A DNA stretch of 64,000 bases from Oscillospiraceae bacterium (GCA_015066225.1 SVOT01000001.1:310001-374000), one strand, 5' to 3'; shown: positions 27,235 to 35,505, counted from the stretch's first letter. Notes: a model not told the origin generated them from the letters alone. Numbers and translations: made by a program.

Positions 27235-28119
27235 ATGTTTACTTGTAACCTTTGTCCGAGAAAATGCTCAGTAAAAAGAGAAGCTCTCACCGAATATGGT
27301 GAGGGCTTTTGTGCTGTTGGTGAAACACCCTTAGTTGCCCGTGCCGCTTTGCACCACTGGGAAGAGCCCCCCATAAGCGGCACCAAGGGAAGCGGCACAA
27401 TATTTTTCTGCGGATGTAATCTTCAATGTGTTTTTTGCCAGAATCACGAAATCAGCCGTGGCAAAAATGGTAAGCTTGTTACCGTTGAGGAATTGAAGCA
27501 AATATACCGCAACCTTGTCGAACAAGGTGCCCACAATATCAATCTTGTTACAGGCACACACTTTATAAAAGAGATTTCTCAATCCCTTGATAAACCGTTG
27601 CCCGTACCCGTTGTATATAACACCTCGGGCTACGAATCAACCGAATCCTTAAAGCTGCTGAAAAACAAGGTTCAGATTTATTTACCGGATTTAAAATATG
27701 CCGACGACACACTCGCCGCCCGATTATCAAAGGCTCCCGATTATTTCAATATTGCAACAAAGGCAATTCTTGAAATGTTTGATCAAGTTGGCAAATTTGA
27801 TATCGGAGACGACGGAATAATGAAAAAAGGTGTTATAATCCGCCACCTAATTTTACCCGGTTACCTTGAAAACACAAAAAAGGTTATTGATTGGGTAAAG
27901 GATAATTTCAAGGATGGCGACGTTATATTCAGCCTTATGAGCCAATACACACCAACAAATCTCTGTGAAGACGATAACCTGAACAGATGCCTCAGCCGCG
28001 AGGAATACGAAGAAATTGAAGAATACCTGTTTGATTCGGGCATTGAAGATGGATTTATTCAGGAGCTTTCTTCTGCATCCGAGGATTATATTCCTCCGTT
28101 TGATTTAACAGGTGTATAA
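27235..28119 (+). CDS. PflX-like radical SAM protein
   Basis: 294 residues. An N-terminal cysteine pair region (CNLCPRKCSVKR) precedes the radical SAM cluster motif CNLQCVFCQN (CX3CX2C, near residues 62-69), with EEPPISGTKGSGTIFFCG before it and LPDLKYAD later. This pattern fits the PflX group, which is related to pyruvate formate-lyase activase but has no settled substrate. Protein radicalisation or a peptide modification is possible. It is adjacent to a cell-wall SH3 protein and a cysteine-rich protein. The downstream gene has its own promoter, starting only four bases after this stop. Confidence 0.82.
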   Translation: MFTCNLCPRKCSVKREALTEYGEGFCAVGETPLVARAALHHWEEPPISGTKGSGTIFFCGCNLQCVFCQNHEISRGKNGKLVTVEELKQIYRNLVEQGAHNINLVTGTHFIKEISQSLDKPLPVPVVYNTSGYESTESLKLLKNKVQIYLPDLKYADDTLAARLSKAPDYFNIATKAILEMFDQVGKFDIGDDGIMKKGVIIRHLILPGYLENTKKVIDWVKDNFKDGDVIFSLMSQYTPTNLCEDDNLNRCLSREEYEEIEEYLFDSGIEDGFIQELSSASEDYIPPFDLTGV

Positions 28120-28122
28120 AAA

Positions 28123-28154
28123 GTTGTAACCATATCACACCTTGCTCATATTAT
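28123..28154 (+). promoter_or_regulatory. Sporulation-type (mother-cell sigma) promoter of the cysteine-rich protein
   Basis: GTTGTAAC (28123-28130), 14 bases, CTCATATTAT (28145-28154). The same two blocks with the same spacing lie before spoVM at 46200-46231. The CATA-type -10 with AAC at -35 fits sigma-E/sigma-K consensus better than sigma-A. Assignment to a specific sigma factor is inference. Confidence 0.6.
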
Positions 28155-28183
28155 GTATTGAAGTTTGTAACCGACTTCAATAC
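28155..28183 (+). promoter_or_regulatory. Inverted repeat just after the -10 box
   Basis: Perfect 10-base arms GTATTGAAGT and ACTTCAATAC around a nine-base loop. It starts directly after the -10 element, so it covers the expected transcription start. It could be an operator for a DNA-binding protein or a 5' stabilising hairpin of the mRNA. Confidence 0.55.
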
Positions 28184-28202
28184 TTATACAGGAGGAAAAG
28201 AT

Positions 28203-29051
28203 ATGGCTGATAAAACCACGTCAACACCTGATCTTCGCCACGTTAAAGAAGCTATTTGCATTGACACAAACAGAGTTTATGACTCCTGTGCCGACAAGGA
28301 TTGCATCACCGATTTAAGAGTTTATCTCACAGACAGAGGGCAATGCATTCTTGAAAATTCATCAAGCGTGCGCCCCAGGTCCGCCCAGATACTTAACTGT
28401 GTTGTTGAGGTAGAAAAGGTCCCCTTCAACCGCGGTTGCTACTCGGTTGATTTAACGTTTTTTGTTAAAGTTACACTTGATGCATTCAACTGCCCCACAG
28501 CTCCCCCTTCAACTATTGAGGGTCTCGTAACATTCGGCAAGAAATGCATACTTTACGGTAGCGAGGGTAACGTGAAAATCTTCTCTTCGAGCTACGTTTG
28601 CGACGGTGCCGATGACCAAAACCCCATAGGCAACACAAACCCGCAAGCAAAGGTTCAATGCGTTGACCCGATTATTCTTGATGCAACCATTTGCAGAATT
28701 TGTGATTGCTGTAACACAATGGGTTCTTGCTGTAACGGTGTTCCCAGGAATATCTGCCGCTGTTTCGAGGGCAGCTTTGACTGTGACTGCGGCGAAAAAG
28801 CTATTAAGGTAACTCTCGGTATTTTTACAATTGTTCAGCTTGAACGCGACGTTCAGATGCTTATCCCCGCATATGATTTCTGCATCCCAACAAAAGAATG
28901 CTGTTGCGACACAGAGGACCCCTGCGATACGTTCAGAAAAATCAGCTTCCCTGTTGATGAATTCTTCCCACCCAACCTCAAGGGCCCCGATTGTGCACCA
29001 CCTTTTGACATCGGCGGAAGCGGTGCCTGCGGTTGCGGATGCAATAAATAA
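28203..29051 (+). CDS. Cysteine-rich protein of unknown function, probable spore-envelope component
   Basis: The start is ATG 28203, set by AGGAGG; an in-frame ATG at 28158 lies inside the inverted repeat. The 282-residue protein has 29 cysteines. The N-terminal half (about 10-150) is an ordered domain with RHVKEAICIDTNRVYDSC, VEKVPFNRGCYSVDLTFF and LYGSEGNVKIFSS. From memory this is a conserved Clostridia family without known function. The middle (about 170-210) has clustered CC pairs, and the C-terminus ends GACGCGCNK. No signal peptide. With a sporulation-type promoter, a cross-linked coat or exosporium protein is the best guess. Metal binding is an alternative. Confidence 0.72.
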   Translation: MADKTTSTPDLRHVKEAICIDTNRVYDSCADKDCITDLRVYLTDRGQCILENSSSVRPRSAQILNCVVEVEKVPFNRGCYSVDLTFFVKVTLDAFNCPTAPPSTIEGLVTFGKKCILYGSEGNVKIFSSSYVCDGADDQNPIGNTNPQAKVQCVDPIILDATICRICDCCNTMGSCCNGVPRNICRCFEGSFDCDCGEKAIKVTLGIFTIVQLERDVQMLIPAYDFCIPTKECCCDTEDPCDTFRKISFPVDEFFPPNLKGPDCAPPFDIGGSGACGCGCNK

Positions 29052-29060
29052 CACCAAGTT

Positions 29061-29097
29061 AAAATGAGGCAGCACGCATGTGCTACCTCATTTTTTT
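29061..29097. terminator. Bidirectional terminator between the cysteine-rich protein and the sugar-binding lipoprotein
   Basis: AAATGAGG-C-AGCAC, loop GCAT, GTGCT-A-CCTCATTT, then TTTT; A-rich on the opposite side. It lies between the convergent stop codons at 29051 and 29096. Confidence 0.88.
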
Positions 29098-30154
29098 ATT
29101 TATACACAATACTATCCTGAAGCATTTTATCCACGTTATCGCTGTTATACCAATGAGAGGCAACGTTAACGTTCTGCTTAGTTTCTTTGCCTGTGGTGGC
29201 ATTAAAGCATTGTTCAACGGCGTTAAAGCCCATATTATAAGCATCCCTCGCCACAGAGCCATTAAGCTTTGCCTGTTCTCCTTGGGTTTCAAGCCACTTT
29301 AATTGCTTTGCTCCCGAGTCAAAGCCCCAGAACGAAATTTCCTTATAATCCGAGGGACTCTGATAAACCTCGTCTGATGCCCCGTTAACTACACTTTCAC
29401 CAGCAAGGAAAACATAATTTACTCCTTTTTCGGCAAATTCTTCAAGCCTGTCGTCAACCTCATCTTTCTCGCACGAACGGCGGATAAAATCAAATTTGTC
29501 TTTAGTTTTTTCATTTGAATCAGCTAATTCGTTAAGCTTTTCTGCAAAACCGTCAACCCTTTTTTCGGCACTTCTGATTGAAGAATCGTAAATAACCCCG
29601 ATTTTAAGCTCGTTATCCGTCTTTTCCGCTTTTTCTTTTATTTGCTCAAACATTTTCTCGGCACACAATGAGCCCGCCGCCTTTTCATCTGCGCCGACCG
29701 TTGACACAACGGGGTTCTTTTCAGCTTGAATAAGTGTATTCTTATCTTTCGAACTCAAGCCGCTTTCAAATTCAACAACAGGTATTTTTTTATCAAAAGC
29801 GATTGTCATCAACTCGTCGAAACCGTCGCCGACACTTGAAATAATAATACCCGACGCACCCTCGTCTATGGCATCGGCTACAACATTTTTTTGTGCTTCT
29901 GTATTGAAAATTCCGTTCCTTTGCGTACCTTCAAAAACGATTGTACAGCCGTATTTCTTCGCCGCATCACGAGCACCCTTTTCAACGTTGCTCCAAAAGC
30001 TACCTGCCTCGCCTGTTGCAACCATAACGATTTTCTTTTGCATTACGGTGTTACCGTTCTCTGTGGGACTTGTAGTTGACTCATTCTCATTTTCGCCACA
30101 GGAAGAAAGCAACACAAGGCATAAAACAAGTAGAATTGATAAAAGTTTTTTCAT
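29096..30154 (-). CDS. Periplasmic-binding-protein-like lipoprotein (type 1, sugar family)
   Basis: 352 residues with a lipoprotein signal peptide ending LLSSC (lipidated Cys19), a short Ser/Thr/Glu linker, and a ribose-binding-type fold: KIVMVATGEAGSFW, GCTIVFEGTQRNG, DEGASGIIISSVGDGFD and VSTVGADEKAAGSLCAEKM. Such proteins bind sugars or autoinducer-2 for ABC importers. No permease or ATPase gene is adjacent, and terminators flank it on both sides, so it is an orphan binding protein. Its ribosome-binding site sits in a hairpin loop. Confidence 0.85.
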   Translation of the reverse strand: MKKLLSILLVLCLVLLSSCGENENESTTSPTENGNTVMQKKIVMVATGEAGSFWSNVEKGARDAAKKYGCTIVFEGTQRNGIFNTEAQKNVVADAIDEGASGIIISSVGDGFDELMTIAFDKKIPVVEFESGLSSKDKNTLIQAEKNPVVSTVGADEKAAGSLCAEKMFEQIKEKAEKTDNELKIGVIYDSSIRSAEKRVDGFAEKLNELADSNEKTKDKFDFIRRSCEKDEVDDRLEEFAEKGVNYVFLAGESVVNGASDEVYQSPSDYKEISFWGFDSGAKQLKWLETQGEQAKLNGSVARDAYNMGFNAVEQCFNATTGKETKQNVNVASHWYNSDNVDKMLQDSIVYK

Positions 30155-30180
30155 ATTTCTGTACCTCCTATACAGAAATA
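30154..30180 (-). promoter_or_regulatory. Hairpin presenting the Shine-Dalgarno of the binding-protein gene
   Basis: Minus strand TATTTCTGTA, loop TAGGAGG, TACAGAAATA: a perfect 10-base stem whose seven-base loop is exactly the AGGAGG ribosome-binding site. The last stem base is the A of the start codon. It could be an RNA switch or thermometer, or a palindromic DNA operator. Confidence 0.6.
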
Positions 30181-30202
30181 TTCTTGCCTTTTTAAACCAA
30201 AA

Positions 30203-30236
30203 ATAAACCCCAGACAGAAAAAAATTCTGTCTGAGG
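30203..30236 (-). terminator. Terminator of the DUF4364 gene
   Basis: Minus strand CCTCAGACAGAA pairs with TTCTGTCTGGGG (one G-U) and is followed by TTTATTTTT, seven bases after the stop codon. It isolates the binding-protein gene from upstream transcription. Confidence 0.88.
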
Positions 30237-30242
30237 TAAAAT

Positions 30243-30797
30243 TCAATTAATTAAGCTGTCAATTACTGTTGAATAAATCTTGCCCGGGTCATTCAAAAAA
30301 CCGTCACGCAACTGTTCAGCCTGAAGAACGTCGGGAACGTTGAGGGTAAGTGTGAAGTATTTCACGCCTGCGTCTTCAATTTCAAGAACAACATCGTAGC
30401 CGTTTTCGGTTTTATTTATCACGGCATTGTTTTCTTTTTCAAAGCGTGCCCTTTTAGCAATGCCTATTGCAGCCTTAACAGCTCTTTCCCTCACACCGGG
30501 GAGCAAGGTGTTTTCAAGCTCGCGGGCGCTGTTTCTGCCCTTTGAGGCAACCTCAAGATATTTAACACCATCTGCTTCTTTTTCAAAAACAGATTCACTC
30601 TCAAGCAATTCGTCAATAGCTGTATTTGCATCAAAGTAGTTAACCAACCCTGTTTGCTGAAGAGAGTCGCAAAGCTGATTTCGTGTTATGGGCATATTAA
30701 CAGAAGAAAGTGTATAGCACACCAGTATTTTAATTTCTAGCATATTGCGAAGACCGCCGATTACTATACCACCGGCGAATGCATCAAATTCAACCAT
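30243..30797 (-). CDS. DUF4364 family protein
   Basis: 184 residues from ATG 30797 (GGGTGG upstream; a TTG one codon earlier is less likely). The N-terminal winged-helix-like region (about 15-75: EIKILVCYTLSSVNMPITRNQLCDSL) and the following helical/beta domain match my memory of DUF4364, a small family of putative transcription regulators in Clostridia. Its target is unknown. It is transcribed alone from its own promoter. Confidence 0.78.
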   Translation of the reverse strand: MVEFDAFAGGIVIGGLRNMLEIKILVCYTLSSVNMPITRNQLCDSLQQTGLVNYFDANTAIDELLESESVFEKEADGVKYLEVASKGRNSARELENTLLPGVRERAVKAAIGIAKRARFEKENNAVINKTENGYDVVLEIEDAGVKYFTLTLNVPDVLQAEQLRDGFLNDPGKIYSTVIDSLIN

Positions 30798-30826
30798 CAA
30801 ACCACCCTTTCAGATTATCTGTATTT

Positions 30827-30855
30827 ATTTTACCATTCTGTTTTGTATTAATCAA
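30827..30855 (-). promoter_or_regulatory. Promoter of the DUF4364 gene
   Basis: Minus strand TTGATT (30855-30850), 17 bases, TAAAAT (30832-30827), in the 70-base gap after folC. No clear terminator of folC precedes it, so some read-through is likely. Confidence 0.72.
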
Positions 30856-30867
30856 CACAAATTGTTG

Positions 30868-32154
30868 TTAATTTTCTATTAATTCAATTAATTGCTCGCG
30901 CACTTCGCCAGCAAGATACAGCGACCCGACAACAAGCACGGCACTGTTGTTGGTTGCACCCGCCAAAGCTATTTTTAAAGCCTCTGTTACCTTTTCAACA
31001 CAAAAAACCTTTTTTGCATATTTAAGACCTATTTGTGCAAGCTCCCTCGCAGGCATCGCCCTTGGGTTATTGGGTGTAACACACAAAAGCACGTCGGTTT
31101 CTGAAAGCAGACTTTTCAAGGATTCTTCAACCTCCTTGTCTGCCATCATACCCGCAACAACAATAACACGTTCTTTATTTGCGAGCTCTGAAGAAACCGC
31201 ATCATAAAACGCTTTTGCACCGTCGGCATTGTGACCGCCGTCGAGAACAACCAACGGTTTTTCAGAAAGCACCTCTACCCTTGCGGGGAGAACAGTTTTA
31301 TTTATGCCGTTTCTGATATTATCTTCACTTATTTCAAATATTTCTGAAAGAATATTGCAGGCTTCAATAACACAGGTCATATTTTTAACCTGATGCTCAC
31401 CTGCCATTTTCACGGAATATTTCTTGTTTTTATATAAAAATTCAGTTCCGAAAATATCGTTTTTTAAAATCTTTACGTCGCTCTCAAAGGGAATTTTGAG
31501 AGAACTGTTTCTTTCTTTTGCTGTTTGCTCAATAACCTTTAACGCCCCATCCGGTTGACCGAATGAGCAAATAACTTTGCTGTTTTCTTTTATAGTTCCG
31601 CATTTTTCAAAGGCTATTTCTTCAATGGTGTTGCCCAAAACCGCTGAATGGTCAATGGAAAGCGAGGTTATAACATTAACAAGAGGTGTATCAATAACGT
31701 TTGTTGCATCAAGTCTGCCGCCAAGACCAACCTCGAGCACAACAGCATCGCATTTCAGTTCTTTATAGCAAAGAAAGGCGGAGGCTGTTAACGCTTCAAA
31801 CTCTGTTATTGTGACACTATCCTTTTCAAGCGCTTCGACGGCAGCTTTTACCTTTTCGACACAAATAGCAAAAAGTGCTTTATCCACAGGCTTGCCGCAA
31901 AACTGCACCCTTTCGAGAAAATCTGTTACGTAAGGCGAAGTATACAAGCCTACCCTGTAGCCGGCATCCGTGAGCACATTTGAAATGGCTGTTGAGGTAG
32001 AGCCCTTGCCGTTTGTCCCTGCAACGTGAACGTATTTGAGGCTTTTATGGGGATTGCCCAACAAACGCAACAAGGCATCCATCCCGGAAAGGCCGGGACG
32101 GATACCGAATTTTAATAATGAATGTATATATTTTACTGCTTCAATATAATTCAT
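30868..32154 (-). CDS. folC: Folylpolyglutamate synthase / dihydrofolate synthase
   Basis: Mur-ligase-fold enzyme of 428 residues that adds glutamate to folates (and in many bacteria to dihydropteroate). P-loop GTNGKGSTST (near 47), then EVGLGGRLDATN, SIDHSAVLG and LDGGHNADGAKAF. The start overlaps the valS stop by four bases (ATGA), the usual valS-folC arrangement of Firmicutes. Confidence 0.95.
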   Translation of the reverse strand: MNYIEAVKYIHSLLKFGIRPGLSGMDALLRLLGNPHKSLKYVHVAGTNGKGSTSTAISNVLTDAGYRVGLYTSPYVTDFLERVQFCGKPVDKALFAICVEKVKAAVEALEKDSVTITEFEALTASAFLCYKELKCDAVVLEVGLGGRLDATNVIDTPLVNVITSLSIDHSAVLGNTIEEIAFEKCGTIKENSKVICSFGQPDGALKVIEQTAKERNSSLKIPFESDVKILKNDIFGTEFLYKNKKYSVKMAGEHQVKNMTCVIEACNILSEIFEISEDNIRNGINKTVLPARVEVLSEKPLVVLDGGHNADGAKAFYDAVSSELANKERVIVVAGMMADKEVEESLKSLLSETDVLLCVTPNNPRAMPARELAQIGLKYAKKVFCVEKVTEALKIALAGATNNSAVLVVGSLYLAGEVREQLIELIEN

Positions 32155-34847
32155 TTGAGTTTAAGTAAGCTTTCTTCAAGCATTGCGATTTTTGCTTTAT
32201 GCTTTGCCTGAGCATCTCTCTGCTGTGCAACAACCTTTTCAGGTGCCTTTGCCATAAAGCCGGGGTTGTTGAGCTTGTTTTCAACAAACTCAAGGTCTTT
32301 CTTTGCTTCGTCAAGCTCCTTCTGAAGTCTTGCTTTTTCTGCCTGGAAGTCAACAAGCTCGTTAAGAGGAATGTAAATCTTTGCACTTTCTGTGATAACG
32401 CTGACACTACCCTCAATCTCGAACTCATCACCTATTTCAACCTCGGAAGCGTAAGCAAGTCTGTTCATAAATACGCTGCCGTTTTTAAAATCCTCGGTGT
32501 ATTTTGTTGCAATGTAAAGCTTCGCTTTCTTTGAGGGCGGAACGTTCATCTCGGAACGACGGTTGCGAACTGCTTTGATTGCAGACATAACACGCTCCAT
32601 AGCCTCTTCCTCAACAGGGAAATTAAGAGCGTCATCGTATTTACACCACTCAGAAATCATAATTGATTCGCCATCGTGGGGAAGAGCAAGCCAGATTTCC
32701 TCGGTGATAAAGGGCATAAAGGGATGAAGAAGCTTGAGAGTGTTCGACATTACGTAAACGAGAACAGCCTTGGCTGTCTTTTTACCCTCTTCATTATCAC
32801 CGTTAAGACGAATTTTTGCAATTTCAATATACCAATCGCAGAAAACATCCCAGATAAAGTCGTAAAGATTCTGAACTGCGATACCGAGCTCGTAGTTTTC
32901 GAGCGAGTTTGTAACTGCTTTAACAAGAGAGTTAAAGCGACTGAGAATCCATTTATCCTCTGTTGCAAGGTTTTCGGGAATGTGAGGTGCGGGCTCATCT
33001 TCATCAAGATTCATAAGAATGAAACGGTTAGCATTCCAGAGCTTGTTTGCAAAGTTGCGGCTTGCCTCGATTTTCTCGGGCAAGAAGCGCATATCGTTAC
33101 CGGGGCTGTTGCCTGTTGCAAGTGAGAAACGGAGTGCATCTGCACCGTACTGGTCAATAATCTCAAGAGGATCGATACCGTTACCGAGAGATTTTGACAT
33201 TTTTCTGCCCTGTGCATCACGAACAAGACCGTGAATAAGAACTGTGTCAAAGGGAACTCTGCCTGTGTATTCAAGAGCAGAGAAAATCATACGTGATACC
33301 CAGAAGCCGATAATATCATAACCGGTAACAAGGGTATTTGTGGGATAATAGTGCTCTAAATCCTTTGTGTTATCAGGCCATCCAAGTGTTGAGAAGGGCC
33401 AGAGTGCTGAGCTGAACCAGGTATCGAGGGTATCTTCATCCTGAGTAAGGCTCACACTACCGCACTTGCAGCATTTTTCGGGTGCATCAACGCTGACAGT
33501 AACGCCACCGCAATCCTCACAATACCATGCGGGAATTCTGTGACCCCACCAAAGCTGACGTGAAACACACCAGTCACGTGTGCCGTTCATCCAGTTGAGG
33601 TAGTTCTTTGTAAATCTTTCGGGAACGAATTTTGTTTCGCCCTTTTCAACTGCTTCAATAGCGGGCTTTGCAAGGGGAACCATACGAACAAACCACTGCT
33701 TTGAAACCATAGGCTCAATAGTGCTGTGACAACGGTAGCATGTACCAACCTCGTGCTTGAGAGGTTCAACCTCTTTAATATAACCGCCAGCCTCAAGGTC
33801 TGCAAGAATCGCTTTTCTTGCTTCCATTGTTGTCATACCTGCATATTTGCCGCAATCAAGAACCTCGGGCTCATTTTCGGTTGCTCTGCCACTTGCAATA
33901 AGCTCGTCCGCAACTCTCTTATCCTCTGCGCCTGTAAGGTGACCGTCATAGGTAAAGGTACGAACTATGGGAAGGTTGCATCTCTGACCGACTTCAAAGT
34001 CGTTAGGGTCGTGTGCGGGAGTGATTTTAACAACACCTGTACCCTTTGTCATATCTGCGTGTTCATCACAAACGATGGGAATTTCCTTATTGAGAAGAGG
34101 AAGAATAACGTGACAGCCGTGAAGATGCTTGTATCTTTCATCCTCTGCATTGATAGCAACAGCGGTATCACCGAGCATTGTTTCGGGACGTGTTGTTGCA
34201 AGCTCAAGCTTCTCCCCCGTTTCTTTAACGGTGTAGAGAAGATGCCAGAAGTTGCCGTCTTTCTCTTCATATTCAACCTCAGCGTCGGAAATTGAAGTAT
34301 TACAGCAGGGGCACCAGTTAACCATACGGTTGCCTCTGTAAATCAAGTCTTTATCGTAAAGCCTTTTGAAAACTGTATTAACAGCCTTGTTACAGCCCTC
34401 GTCAAGAGTAAATCTTTCTCTGTCCCAGTCGCAGGAGGAGCCAAGCTTTTTGAGCTGTTCAACAATTCTGCCGCCATACTGTTCTTTCCAAGCCCATGCT
34501 CGCTCAAGGAAGCCGTCACGACCCAAATCCTCTTTAGACACGCCCTCTTTACGCATTGCTTCAACAATTTTTGCCTCAGTAGCGATAGATGCGTGGTCTG
34601 TACCGGGAAGCCACAATGTGTCAAAGCCGGACATTCTCTTCCAACGGATGAGAATATCCTGAAGAGTGTTATCAAGGGCGTGACCCATATGAAGCTGACC
34701 TGTGATATTGGGTGGCGGAATAACGATAGTGTATGTAGGCTTGCCCTCTTCACATTTTGCGTGAAAATACTTTCCTTCAAGCCATGTTTTATATATACGC
34801 TCCTCAACATTTTTGGGATCGTATTGCTTTGCGAGTTCTTTCTTCAA
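32151..34847 (-). CDS. valS: Valyl-tRNA synthetase
   Basis: Class I synthetase of 898 residues. The HIGH-type motif is LHMGH (in PPNITGQLHMGHALDN, about 48-63) and the KMSKS loop is GRKMSKSLGNG near 550. An editing domain lies between, and the C-terminal coiled-coil arm (about 830-898) is rich in K and E. The start codon is TTG at 34847, supported by AGGGGG eight bases upstream. The 65-base leader is too short for a T-box, which many Firmicutes valS genes have. Confidence 0.96.
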   Translation of the reverse strand: MKKELAKQYDPKNVEERIYKTWLEGKYFHAKCEEGKPTYTIVIPPPNITGQLHMGHALDNTLQDILIRWKRMSGFDTLWLPGTDHASIATEAKIVEAMRKEGVSKEDLGRDGFLERAWAWKEQYGGRIVEQLKKLGSSCDWDRERFTLDEGCNKAVNTVFKRLYDKDLIYRGNRMVNWCPCCNTSISDAEVEYEEKDGNFWHLLYTVKETGEKLELATTRPETMLGDTAVAINAEDERYKHLHGCHVILPLLNKEIPIVCDEHADMTKGTGVVKITPAHDPNDFEVGQRCNLPIVRTFTYDGHLTGAEDKRVADELIASGRATENEPEVLDCGKYAGMTTMEARKAILADLEAGGYIKEVEPLKHEVGTCYRCHSTIEPMVSKQWFVRMVPLAKPAIEAVEKGETKFVPERFTKNYLNWMNGTRDWCVSRQLWWGHRIPAWYCEDCGGVTVSVDAPEKCCKCGSVSLTQDEDTLDTWFSSALWPFSTLGWPDNTKDLEHYYPTNTLVTGYDIIGFWVSRMIFSALEYTGRVPFDTVLIHGLVRDAQGRKMSKSLGNGIDPLEIIDQYGADALRFSLATGNSPGNDMRFLPEKIEASRNFANKLWNANRFILMNLDEDEPAPHIPENLATEDKWILSRFNSLVKAVTNSLENYELGIAVQNLYDFIWDVFCDWYIEIAKIRLNGDNEEGKKTAKAVLVYVMSNTLKLLHPFMPFITEEIWLALPHDGESIMISEWCKYDDALNFPVEEEAMERVMSAIKAVRNRRSEMNVPPSKKAKLYIATKYTEDFKNGSVFMNRLAYASEVEIGDEFEIEGSVSVITESAKIYIPLNELVDFQAEKARLQKELDEAKKDLEFVENKLNNPGFMAKAPEKVVAQQRDAQAKHKAKIAMLEESLLKLK

Positions 34848-34893
34848 AAGAAATACCCCCTTATATACTTATATTTTAAAAACATACTTGGTT

Positions 34894-34922
34894 ATTATCA
34901 CACAAATTGCCTGGATTGTCAA
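34894..34922 (-). promoter_or_regulatory. Promoter of valS-folC
   Basis: Minus strand TTGACA (34922-34917), 17 bases, GATAAT (34899-34894). Confidence 0.82.
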
Positions 34923-34969
34923 TCTTTAAACATATTTTAAATTAAAAATTTGTTATATTGAGAAAACTC

Positions 34970-34998
34970 TTGATTTTTAGGAAAATATGTAATATACT
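34970..34998 (+). promoter_or_regulatory. Promoter of the DUF4234 gene
   Basis: TTGATT (34970-34975), 17 bases, TATACT (34993-34998). The Shine-Dalgarno AAAGGAG lies about 10 bases before the ATG at 35040. Confidence 0.78.
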
Positions 34999-35039
34999 GT
35001 ACAGGTAATAATAAACTGCATTCAAAGGAGTTTTTTCAA

Positions 35040-35459
35040 ATGAAAATGATCAAAAAGAGAAGTCTTGTTACTTACTACCTTTTGTCAATCCTTACTCTTG
35101 GTATTTACGCTATTGTATTTTGGCACAAGCTCGCCAAAGACGTTAACGTTCTTTGCGAAGGCGATGGCAAAAAAACAATGAAATACTTCCCCGCTTGGCT
35201 CCTCGGTATCATCACCGGCAGCATTTTTGTAACTGTTTGGAAAGCAAAACTCGGCTCCAGACTTCAGTACAACGCTGAGCGTTACGGTCTCAGATTCAGC
35301 GAAAGCGGCGGTCTTGTTGCTGCATATTCAGTTCTTGGTATTGTTGGTAGCCACATAATCCTTGTCAAGAACTTCAACAGAATGGCTGAAGCATACAATG
35401 CATACAACGGTCTTGTTGACCCCGAAGCAGACAAGAAAACAGATTTGTTTGCTGACTAA
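35040..35459 (+). CDS. DUF4234-type small membrane protein
   Basis: 139 residues with hydrophobic segments at about 11-28, 50-66 and 93-110, and the pattern RSLVTYYLLSILTLGIYAIVFWHKLAKDVN typical of DUF4234. Function unknown. It stands alone between its own promoter and terminator. Codon choice (many CTT, GGT, AAC codons) suggests good expression, similar to the ceramidase-like gene. Confidence 0.78.
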   Translation: MKMIKKRSLVTYYLLSILTLGIYAIVFWHKLAKDVNVLCEGDGKKTMKYFPAWLLGIITGSIFVTVWKAKLGSRLQYNAERYGLRFSESGGLVAAYSVLGIVGSHIILVKNFNRMAEAYNAYNGLVDPEADKKTDLFAD

Positions 35460-35470
35460 TACATAGGTTA

Positions 35471-35505
35471 AAAAGAACTGTCGCTATGACAGTTCTTTTA
35501 TATTT
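35471..35505 (+). terminator. Terminator of the DUF4234 gene
   Basis: AAAAGAACTGTC pairs with GACAGTTCTTTT (loop GCTAT), followed by ATATTTT. Confidence 0.85.

Noticed and set aside
30801..30867. Terminator after folC
   Set aside because: Only a weak AACACAA/TTGTTGTT pairing without a T-run; the space is better explained by the DUF4364 promoter.
34848..35039. T-box riboswitch before valS
   Set aside because: No specifier hairpin, no TGGNACCGCG-like sequence, and the promoter is too close to the gene.
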